Shown here: one piece after another, positions 7,583 to 12,949 of the stretch
Numbering within the stretch: the first letter of the stretch is position 1
How the letters are laid out: every line of letters starts with the position of its first letter
DNA from: Candidatus Kapaibacterium sp.
GTDB taxonomy: Bacteria > Bacteroidota > Ignavibacteria > Kapaibacteriales > UBA2268
Assembly (NCBI GenBank): GCA_938038165.1
Contig: CALHRB010000288.1
Span: 1-12,949 of the forward strand
DNA: 12,949 nucleotides
Direction: 5' to 3'
The notes under the pieces: generated by a model
The model's database searches: none
What the model saw: the letters and a program-made list of their open reading frames with translations, nothing else
What the model was told of the DNA's origin: nothing
Program-made: the position numbers and the translations under genes

Positions 7583-7613
7583 TTTGAAAAGAGATTCATA
7601 AGTTTTAATTTTG
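7583..7613 (+). promoter_or_regulatory. Promoter of tRNA-Arg, Bacteroidota type
   Basis: TTTG at 7583-7586, exactly 19 bases, then TAATTTTG at 7606-7613: a full match to TTTG-N19-TAnnTTTG. The last G lies 7 bases before the mature 5' end of the tRNA, so transcription would begin almost at the tRNA itself. This is the best promoter match in the window. Confidence 0.65.
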
Positions 7614-7619
7614 AAGTAA

Positions 7620-7692
7620 GCGCCCGTAGCTTAATGGATAGAGCATTTGACTTCGGATCAAAGGGTTGGGGGTTCGACTCCCTCCGGGCGTG
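7620..7692 (+). tRNA. tRNA-Arg (anticodon TCG)
   Basis: A complete 73-base cloverleaf can be drawn. The acceptor stem pairs 7620-7626 (GCGCCCG) with 7685-7691 (CGGGCGT), with one G-T pair at the end. The D stem GCTT/GAGC (7629-7632, 7641-7644) contains a T-G pair. The anticodon stem TTTGA/TCAAA is perfect, with loop CTTCGGA and anticodon TCG at 7653-7655. The variable loop is GGGTT, and the T arm has a GGGGG/CCCTC stem with loop TTCGACT. The discriminator base is G. The 3' CCA is not encoded (CTA follows), so it must be added by enzyme. It decodes CGN arginine codons. A T9 run at 7704-7712 probably helps termination. Confidence 0.96.
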
Positions 7693-7742
7693 CTAATTTT
7701 AAATTTTTTTTTCTGAGAACCAAAGGGACTGTAGTTTAAGTT

Positions 7743-8984
7743 TTAGTTACAAAATACTGCTTTAATTGTCTTAAAACTGTTGTCAAATCTTAGCTCAAGC
7801 ATATAAAAACCTATTTCCAATGATGAAAAGAGATTTTCGAAGACATGCTCGCCCGGGTTAAGAAAACCAAGATCAAGTGATTTAATATTTCTGCCAAGTA
7901 AATCATAAACTGAAACTGAAACCATAGCAGATTTTTTAAGTCTTAATGTAAGCTTGCCATTAAATAATGAAATAAAATTTTCTGAGATGAAATTACTTTC
8001 AAGCTTTTCCACAATGCTCGTTACTAATCCATTGGTTTTATACATCCCTTTATTTGTTCCAGCCAAAAGATGACCTGATTTGGTTAGGAATAAATACCAT
8101 AAAAACCCTACTTCATCAAGTCCGTTCGATACTCTTTCACAATTACTCCCATTATCAATGCTTCGGTAAACTCCCCATTCATTTGTTCCAATAAAAAAAA
8201 CTCCCGGAACAGGTTCAATGATACTTAGAATTGCTCTATATTGTGTAGTATCAAGACCATAAAAAGCTTTTTGCCAAGTAATGCCTCCGTCAGTGCTTCT
8301 GAAAGCTCCGCAAAGATATACTTTTGATTCATAAATAGTAATTTCTGACCCGATAAAAATAGACCCATCAGAACTAATAAAGACGGTCCTCGCACCAGAA
8401 CATATTGAATCATATTTTATTTGTTGCCAGGTATATCCAGTGTCAACAGAAACGAACAAAAAGTTATTTGTCCCGGCAAACACCTTACCATTGGGGGTGA
8501 TAGCAACCGACCATATTGTTGTGGCATCAAGCCCTCCTTCAACTTTTTCCCACTTATTACCGTCATCTTTGCTTCTGTAAAGCCCTTTATTATGCGGAGC
8601 AGTAATCAAATCGCCATTAGGCAAATATAATAATGGTCTGTAATCTTGATATGGTAGCGGGGAAAATGCTTTCCAGGTTTCACCGTTATCCGTGCTTCTA
8701 TACATATTTGAAGAATGAGTCGTTGTAATAATATGACCTTTTTTATTAACTGCAAAAGCAAGGAAATTAGTATATTGACCGCCAGATAATTTTTTAGCCC
8801 AGGTTTTTCCATCGTCAGTGCTTTTGTAAATAGCATTATAAGCACCTGCAAATATATTGCTGTTACTATCAAGACCAAAAGTAAAGACAGTCCCACCGAC
8901 ATTGCCAGTTGGTTCCCAATATATTTCCTGTGAAAGAGTTTGAGTAAAAATTAACAAAAACAAAAAGAGATTTAGCTTTTTCAT
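7743..8984 (-). CDS. Secreted Asp-box (BNR) repeat protein with T9SS-like C-terminal tail
   Basis: A 413-residue protein with a signal peptide (MKKLNLFLFLLIFTQTLSQ). Six Asp-box repeats of the form S-x-D-x-G-x-T-W lie about 40-50 residues apart: STDDGKTW (55), STDNGETW (97), SKDDGNKW (138), SVDTGYTW (179), STDGGITW (230) and a decayed SIDNGSNC (275). This spacing predicts a beta-propeller like those of BNR/sialidase-fold and Ycf48-like proteins. No sialidase active site is evident, so I do not call an enzyme. The last ~75 residues (VSVSVYDLLGRNIKSL, LNPGEHVFE, GFYMLELRF) match a type A T9SS sorting domain, but the usual PNPFNP-like entry is absent. The start is 15 bases after the hpt stop, so it is probably expressed with hpt and tilS. 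Its 3' end faces the tRNA. Confidence 0.86.
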   Translation of the reverse strand: MKKLNLFLFLLIFTQTLSQEIYWEPTGNVGGTVFTFGLDSNSNIFAGAYNAIYKSTDDGKTWAKKLSGGQYTNFLAFAVNKKGHIITTTHSSNMYRSTDNGETWKAFSPLPYQDYRPLLYLPNGDLITAPHNKGLYRSKDDGNKWEKVEGGLDATTIWSVAITPNGKVFAGTNNFLFVSVDTGYTWQQIKYDSICSGARTVFISSDGSIFIGSEITIYESKVYLCGAFRSTDGGITWQKAFYGLDTTQYRAILSIIEPVPGVFFIGTNEWGVYRSIDNGSNCERVSNGLDEVGFLWYLFLTKSGHLLAGTNKGMYKTNGLVTSIVEKLESNFISENFISLFNGKLTLRLKKSAMVSVSVYDLLGRNIKSLDLGFLNPGEHVFENLFSSLEIGFYMLELRFDNSFKTIKAVFCN

Positions 8985-8999
8985 TGTGTTCCAAATTTA

Positions 9000-9551
9000 T
9001 TATTTTACATCTTCTAAAGCATATATGTCGGGCAAATTTCTGCCTTTTTCAGCATAATCAAGACCATAACCAATAACAAATGTATCAGGAATTTCAATTC
9101 CTACATAGTCAATTATGACATTAACTTCTCTTCTGGATGGTTTATCGAGTAAAGTAACAATTTTGACAGAATCCGGCTTCAGTTTGCTAATAGCCGCTAT
9201 AATTGCTTTAATTGTGTGGCCAGAATCAATTATATCTTCAATAATAACAACAACTTTCCCTGCAATGTCTAATTTTTGAGATTCTACACTTACTTCACCT
9301 GAGCTTTTCATCTTATTGCCATAACTTTTTGCAGAGATTGTCTTGATGGTGCATTCGAGCGATATTTTTCTGAGAAGATCTACCCCAAAAAAGATTGATC
9401 CATTGAGAACTAAAAGAAAAACTGGCTCTAAGCCTTGTAAATCCTCGTTTATTCTTTCAGCTAATTCAGAAACTATTTTGCTGATTTTTCTTGATGTTAG
9501 GAACTTCCTGAAATTTGTTCCATTTATTTCAATATTATCGCTTTTTTTCAT
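9000..9551 (-). CDS. hpt: Hypoxanthine phosphoribosyltransferase
   Basis: A 183-residue type I phosphoribosyltransferase that joins hypoxanthine (and often guanine) to PRPP to make IMP/GMP in purine salvage, in the cytoplasm. The PRPP loop VVIIEDIIDSGHT (101-113) carries the acidic pair Glu105/Asp106 and the probable catalytic base Asp109. Other family marks are LVLNGSIFFGVDL (48-59), the flexible-loop region SYGNKMKSSGEV, the base-contact Lys in LLDKPSRR (134-141), and FVIGYGLDYAEKGRNLPDIYAL near the C-terminus. The length is typical. It lies 26 bases downstream of tilS on the same strand, the common tilS-hpt order, and is probably co-transcribed with it. Confidence 0.96.
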   Translation of the reverse strand: MKKSDNIEINGTNFRKFLTSRKISKIVSELAERINEDLQGLEPVFLLVLNGSIFFGVDLLRKISLECTIKTISAKSYGNKMKSSGEVSVESQKLDIAGKVVVIIEDIIDSGHTIKAIIAAISKLKPDSVKIVTLLDKPSRREVNVIIDYVGIEIPDTFVIGYGLDYAEKGRNLPDIYALEDVK

Positions 9552-9577
9552 AAAAAAACATTGTATATTATTATAAA

Positions 9578-11167
9578 CTACTTCCTTTTTAGACTAACTC
9601 TTAAAAATCTTCTGGTGTGTTCAGTAACCTTAAATTTATTACTGATTCTAAAACCGCAAACCCAGATAATTTCGGTTTTTGTCGTTAAAACCATAATGTT
9701 ATATTTATCAATCAAAGGAATTTTTAGATTTATCAAAAAATCACTGATTTTCATTGTTCCATTCATTCCCAAAGGGTTGAAATTGTCTCCTTCTTCCCAA
9801 TTTCTAAGATGGAGAACGCCGGGAATAAGATCATAGTCTAAAAATTCCTCTGTTGGGTCTTCAGAAAAAATTACATCCTTCTTTTTTATTTCTTCTAAAA
9901 CAAGAAAATAATCTCCTAAATCATAAGTGCCAACTTTACTGATGCTCATATTGAATTTTTTTGGTTCAAAATCTTTGATAAAAATTAATCTGTCTCTATC
10001 CCTGAGTACTGTGATTCTGTTTGAGATTTGACAAATAGCTCCAACAGGCGAATCCATCATTGAAATTACCCTGTCAATAGTTTGCATTGACAAATTCTGG
10101 GTTTTAAAAACATTAGTAACAGCTGATTGTATTAATTCACCTTGTAGAAATTCATCTAAACTATTAATTAAAGGAATATTAATCGAAAATCTGTTGCTGT
10201 TCTTTTTCTTTACATAAGATTTAAAAATTGAATTAATATGCTTCTTAATAAAATCGTCAGCTCCGCAAAAAATTTTTGAAGTCCTATTGATAATATCTAT
10301 AATTGAGGCATTATAGTCATCCTTTAATTTTGGGATTAAATCCAAGCGTATTTTATTACGGGTGTAATTAAACATTCGATTAGTTTCGTCCTCTTTCCAT
10401 AAGAGATTCCTTGCTTTGGCATACTCTAACAATTCCTCTTTCTTTAAATTTAAGAGTGGTCTAATTATTTGCAAACTTTTTGAAATCTGTCTTGATAAAG
10501 GTATTCCAGACAGCCCTGTTAATCCACTGCCTCGGAAAAGATTCAGGAAAAAAGTTTCAACAGAGTCATCCATTGTATGAGCGGTTGCGATAAAATTTGC
10601 ATTTAAATTCTTTGCCATATTTTCAAAATATCTGTATCTTAAAGCTCTTCCTGCCTGTTCAATGCTCATTCCATTAGAGGATGCATAGCCAAGGACATCC
10701 CCACTTGAACTATATGCTTTGATATTATATTTTGCAGCAAGCCCCAGAACAAATTTTTCGTCTTCAGCTGCATTTTTTCGCAATCTGTGGTTGAAATGCA
10801 CTATTTTTAAAGCAAAATTCTGTTCTTCGGCTATATTTGCAAACAAATCCAAAAGAACCGTTGAATCAACTCCTCCGCTAACAGCAATCAAAATTTGTGA
10901 ATCCTTTGGAATTAATAATTGCTTGTTAATTATATCCTTGAATTTATTTAACAAATATATTATGATGGGCTCTGTCGTTCCCTGTTTGACAAGCATTTCG
11001 TTATTTATTTTGCTATAGTCCTTAACATTTTTTGTTTTTTTAATGCTTTGTTTGGGCTTTTTATGCGGTGAATGACTTTTCAGTATTAATTTCTTATCAA
11101 AGCCAGATTTGTTTTCAATAGGTTGTGTATTATTCTGATCATTATATTTCGATTTTTTTCTTGGCAT
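9578..11167 (-). CDS. tilS: tRNA(Ile)-lysidine synthase with basic N-terminal extension
   Basis: TilS attaches lysine to C34 of tRNA-Ile(CAU), changing it to read AUA. The ATP PP-loop is SGGVDST (97-103), followed by VHFNHRLRKNAAEDEKFV, the family motif ATAHTMDDSVETFFLNLFRGSG, and TRNKIRLDLIPKL. The C-terminal TilS domain is visible as LRNWEEGDNFNPLGMNGTMK through the final CGFRISNKF. At 529 residues it is long: the PP-loop usually lies nearer residue 25-40, and the first ~57 residues are lysine-rich and look disordered. An internal ATG (codon 58, bases 10994-10996) would give a conventional N-terminus, so the true start is uncertain. I keep the upstream ATG because a candidate promoter lies at a normal distance before it. 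Confidence 0.94.
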   Translation of the reverse strand: MPRKKSKYNDQNNTQPIENKSGFDKKLILKSHSPHKKPKQSIKKTKNVKDYSKINNEMLVKQGTTEPIIIYLLNKFKDIINKQLLIPKDSQILIAVSGGVDSTVLLDLFANIAEEQNFALKIVHFNHRLRKNAAEDEKFVLGLAAKYNIKAYSSSGDVLGYASSNGMSIEQAGRALRYRYFENMAKNLNANFIATAHTMDDSVETFFLNLFRGSGLTGLSGIPLSRQISKSLQIIRPLLNLKKEELLEYAKARNLLWKEDETNRMFNYTRNKIRLDLIPKLKDDYNASIIDIINRTSKIFCGADDFIKKHINSIFKSYVKKKNSNRFSINIPLINSLDEFLQGELIQSAVTNVFKTQNLSMQTIDRVISMMDSPVGAICQISNRITVLRDRDRLIFIKDFEPKKFNMSISKVGTYDLGDYFLVLEEIKKKDVIFSEDPTEEFLDYDLIPGVLHLRNWEEGDNFNPLGMNGTMKISDFLINLKIPLIDKYNIMVLTTKTEIIWVCGFRISNKFKVTEHTRRFLRVSLKRK

Positions 11168-11198
11168 ATTAATTTTTATCGTTGCTTAGACTTCATTA

Positions 11199-11206
11199 CA
11201 AATATA
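11199..11206 (-). promoter_or_regulatory. Candidate -7 element for the tilS-hpt operon
   Basis: On the minus strand this reads TATATTTG, a match to TAnnTTTG, 31 bases before the tilS ATG at 11167. This is the same distance as for the flippase element. A TTTG about 20 bases further upstream is not seen. Confidence 0.35.
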
Positions 11207-11233
11207 ACATTCCTTAATATATAACTATTAAAA

Positions 11234-11254
11234 AAGTAATTTAAAAAATTACTT
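11234..11254 (-). repeat. Perfect 9-bp inverted repeat with 3-base spacer, possible weak terminator
   Basis: AAGTAATTT, AAA, AAATTACTT. On the minus strand the stem is followed by a short T-rich stretch (TTTTTT including the stem end), so it could act as a weak terminator after lpdA read-through or as a repressor site before tilS, whose start lies 67 bases downstream. The AT-only character makes a stable hairpin less certain. Confidence 0.35.
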
Positions 11255-11291
11255 CCTCGAATTTGTAAAATTATCAAATAGATTTATATAA

Positions 11292-11435
11292 ATTTTTGTT
11301 TGGTATGAATCCTGGTTGTTTACAATTATCCATCAAATGAATTTGATGATTACCACAGTTGGCGTTCTTGCAAACACTTCTAGAACAATTTTAGGAACTG
11401 GCTTGATGGAATTAATTTATAGCAAGTTCAAATAA
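11292..11435 (+). pseudogene. Possible gene remnant, unrecognised
   Basis: An open frame of 47 codons ending in TAA at 11433-11435; from the ATG at 11337 it would encode 32 residues (beginning MNLMITTVGVLANTSRTILG and ending LMELIYSKFK). The composition looks protein-like (a hydrophobic/threonine-rich segment, then a helix with a basic end) and is richer in G+C than the surrounding spacer. No ribosome binding site or promoter is evident, and the frame is closed upstream by TAA at 11289-11291. It could be the C-terminal scrap of a transposase or other lost gene, or chance. I do not recognise the family. Confidence 0.25.
11331..11348. repeat. Perfect 8-bp inverted repeat, operator-like
   Basis: CATCAAAT, GA, ATTTGATG. 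The two-base centre makes it more like a dimeric protein binding site than a hairpin, although a 7-bp stem with a TGAA loop is also possible. It lies inside the possible gene remnant and about 165 bases upstream of tilS. Confidence 0.3.
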
Positions 11436-11480
11436 GGATGAACTTAATAAGCTAAAATTGTATAACATTATTAATTCAAG

Positions 11481-11510
11481 GAGGGCTTACTTTTTTTTAA
11501 AGTAGCCCTC
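11481..11510 (-). terminator. Stem-loop after lpdA, probable transcription terminator or mRNA 3'-end
   Basis: GAGGGCTTACTTT (11481-11493) pairs with AAAGTAGCCCTC (11499-11510), 12 base pairs with one bulged T and a 5-base T loop. It is the strongest hairpin I see outside the tRNA and lies 23 bases after the lpdA stop codon. No T-run follows on the minus strand, so it may stabilise the mRNA end rather than terminate by itself. Confidence 0.5.
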
Positions 11511-11533
11511 TCGAATGAAATCACAAGAATAAA

Positions 11534-12937
11534 TTAAATGTTTGTTGATTCGCCGTAAGCTTGAGCTGCAGCTTCCATAACAGCCTCGTTCAAAGTTGGA
11601 TGAGCGTGAATAGTCTTGAATAAACTCTTGGCTGTTGCTTCCAAATTTCTTGCAAGTGCCAATTCACCAATCATTTCAGTTACATCAGGACCAATAAGAT
11701 GAGCTCCCAAAATTTCTCCGTATTTGGAGTCAATAACTAATTTGACAAAACCTTTGGCTTCGCCGATCCCGTGTGCTTTTCCATTAGCAGTGAATGGGAA
11801 CTTACCAATTTTCACTTCAAAACCAGCCTCCTTAGCTTTTTGTTCAGTCATTCCAATGCTTGCAACTTGAGGTTGACAGTAAGTGCAGCCTGGGATGTTG
11901 TTATAATTGATACCGTCGGTTTTGTGCCCAGCAATAAATTCAGCAGCAACAATACCTTCGGCAGAAGCTTTGTGAGCTAACCAAGGCGGACCGGCAACAT
12001 CCCCAATGGCAAAAACATCCTGAATATTTGTTTGCATATATCTATCAACTTTGATAAAGCCTCTTTCAATATTCACCCCAATGGCTTCAAGACCAATATT
12101 TTCAATATTTCCCTGAATGCCAATTGCATTTAGTGCAGTATCAGCGTTGAGAACTTCTTCGCTACCATCTTTCTTTTGAATTTTGACTTCAACCCCTTTT
12201 TTAATTGAAGTAGCAGATAATACTTTCGTATTTGTCAAAATCTGAATTCCGCTTTTTTTATAATGGCGAGCTAATTCATTCGAAACCTCAATATCTTCGA
12301 CAGGAAGGATTCTATCCATCATTTCTATGATAGTAACCTTTGTACCAAAGGCGTTGTAAAAATATGCAAATTCTACTCCTATTGCTCCAGCCCCCATAAT
12401 TATCATAGAAGCAGGAACATCTTTTGGTATCATAGCTTCTTTCGAAGTAATGATTTTTTTATGATCAACGTCGATTCCAGGAAACATTCGTGGTCTGGCT
12501 CCCGTCGCAATGATTACATACTTGGCGTTGATTGTGTCAGAAATTTTCCCACTATTGTCAACTACTTCGATAACATTTTTGGAATTAAATCTTGCGTTTC
12601 CTGTAACGGTCTGAACCTTATATTTTTTGAATAAAAAGTTGACACCATTAGACATTCTGTTCGCGACTTCGCGGCTTCTTTTGATAACTTGACCGAAATC
12701 GAATTTATACTCAGGAATTTCAAAACCGAATTCTTTGGCATTACTCAAAAAGTGCATATATTCGGCATTTTTCAATAGTGCTTTTGTAGGAATACAGCCC
12801 CAATTTAAGCATACTCCGCCCAAGCTTTCTCTTTCGACGCAGACAGTGTTTAATCCCAACTGAGATGCTCTAATAGCTGCAACATACCCGCCAGGACCAG
12901 AACCAATAACAACAACATCACAGTTAATATGATTCAT
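11534..12937 (-). CDS. lpdA: Dihydrolipoyl dehydrogenase (E3 component)
   Basis: A 467-residue flavoprotein that reoxidises dihydrolipoamide using NAD+ in the pyruvate and 2-oxo-acid dehydrogenase complexes and the glycine cleavage system. FAD-binding motif GSGPGG is at 12-17, the redox-active disulfide is in GGVCLNWGCIPTK (Cys43, Cys48), the NAD-binding motif is GAGAIG (182-187), the second FAD motif is FAIGDVAG (309-316), and the C-terminal catalytic pair is in HAHPTLNEA (His446, Glu451). The length is standard and the gene looks intact. A CTYCQP segment (351-356) adds a CxxC near the interface-domain boundary. Upstream AAGGA with 7-base spacing supports the chosen ATG. Confidence 0.97.
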   Translation of the reverse strand: MNHINCDVVVIGSGPGGYVAAIRASQLGLNTVCVERESLGGVCLNWGCIPTKALLKNAEYMHFLSNAKEFGFEIPEYKFDFGQVIKRSREVANRMSNGVNFLFKKYKVQTVTGNARFNSKNVIEVVDNSGKISDTINAKYVIIATGARPRMFPGIDVDHKKIITSKEAMIPKDVPASMIIMGAGAIGVEFAYFYNAFGTKVTIIEMMDRILPVEDIEVSNELARHYKKSGIQILTNTKVLSATSIKKGVEVKIQKKDGSEEVLNADTALNAIGIQGNIENIGLEAIGVNIERGFIKVDRYMQTNIQDVFAIGDVAGPPWLAHKASAEGIVAAEFIAGHKTDGINYNNIPGCTYCQPQVASIGMTEQKAKEAGFEVKIGKFPFTANGKAHGIGEAKGFVKLVIDSKYGEILGAHLIGPDVTEMIGELALARNLEATAKSLFKTIHAHPTLNEAVMEAAAQAYGESTNI

Positions 12938-12944
12938 ATTTAAT

Positions 12945-12949
12945 TCCTT
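12945..12949 (-). promoter_or_regulatory. Ribosome binding site of lpdA
   Basis: On the minus strand AAGGA lies 7 bases before the lpdA ATG. It is one of the few clear Shine-Dalgarno sequences in this window; the other is AGAGGA before wzt. Confidence 0.6.

Larger units (their letters stand above)
11168..11533. other. 366-base intergenic region between lpdA and tilS
   Basis: Both flanking genes are on the minus strand. From right to left it holds a stem-loop just after lpdA (11481-11511), a short plus-strand reading frame of unknown status (11292-11435), two perfect inverted repeats (11331-11348 and 11234-11254) and a tilS -7 candidate (11199-11206). No tRNA or recognisable riboswitch fold was found by eye. 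The plus-strand frame reads like real protein sequence, so part of this region may be the remains of a lost gene. Confidence 0.6.

Noticed and set aside
7620..7692. tRNA-Arg as an integration site for a mobile element
   Set aside because: No integrase gene or repeated tRNA 3' end is visible within the window.
8225..8902. Alternative frames inside the Asp-box protein gene
   Set aside because: They are shadows of the repeated Asp-box coding sequence; the main frame has a signal peptide and six regular repeats.
7743..8984. Calling the Asp-box protein a sialidase
   Set aside because: Asp-boxes alone do not show activity; no arginine triad or FRIP-like motif could be identified.
9343..9836. Plus-strand frames across hpt and the end of tilS
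   Set aside because: They run antisense to two well-recognised enzymes and have low-complexity composition without a family signal.

Overview
This is an AT-rich window (roughly one third G+C by eye) from what looks like a member of the Bacteroidota/Ignavibacteriota/Chlorobiota group. The pointers are: a surface-type protein ending in a FlgD-like/T9SS-type C-terminal module, an Asp-box repeat protein with a T9SS-like tail, a DUF6132-type small membrane protein, little use of Shine-Dalgarno sequences, and several promoters that fit the Bacteroidota consensus TTTG-N19/20-TAnnTTTG. Placement below phylum level is inference, since no marker gene such as 16S rRNA is present.

Left part (2-7576, all + strand): an envelope and surface-polysaccharide region. 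It opens with the 3' part of a large lamin-tail-domain surface protein, directly coupled to a SAM-dependent methyltransferase. After a likely promoter come the two subunits of a Wzm/Wzt-type polysaccharide ABC exporter. The ATPase (622 aa) carries two copies of a related beta-rich domain at its C-terminus. Its gene overlaps a LolD-type ABC ATPase gene by 8 bases. A 168-base gap follows, then two tiny overlapping genes (DUF6132-like membrane peptide and a DUF1858-like CxxC protein), then a Wzx/MATE-type flippase. The layout suggests that a glycan is modified (methyltransferase), recognised and exported (Wzm/Wzt), with other envelope-traffic genes nearby.

Middle: a tRNA-Arg(TCG) gene at 7620-7692, with a near-consensus promoter just before it.

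Right part (7743-12937, all - strand): an operon-like run tilS > hpt > Asp-box secreted protein, read from high to low coordinates. In many bacteria tilS and hpt are followed by ftsH; here the third position holds the secreted repeat protein. A 366-base intergenic stretch (11168-11533) holds a stem-loop after lpdA, two perfect inverted repeats, a candidate tilS promoter and a possible remnant reading frame. The window ends with a complete lpdA (dihydrolipoyl dehydrogenase), whose ribosome binding site sits on the last five bases.

The most interesting points are the duplicated C-terminal domain on the Wzt-type ATPase next to a methyltransferase, the wzt-lolD gene overlap, and the A8 tract at the overlap of the two small redox-type genes, where loss of one A in the transcript would fuse them in frame. 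I see no CRISPR array, complete mobile element, or recognisable defence system.
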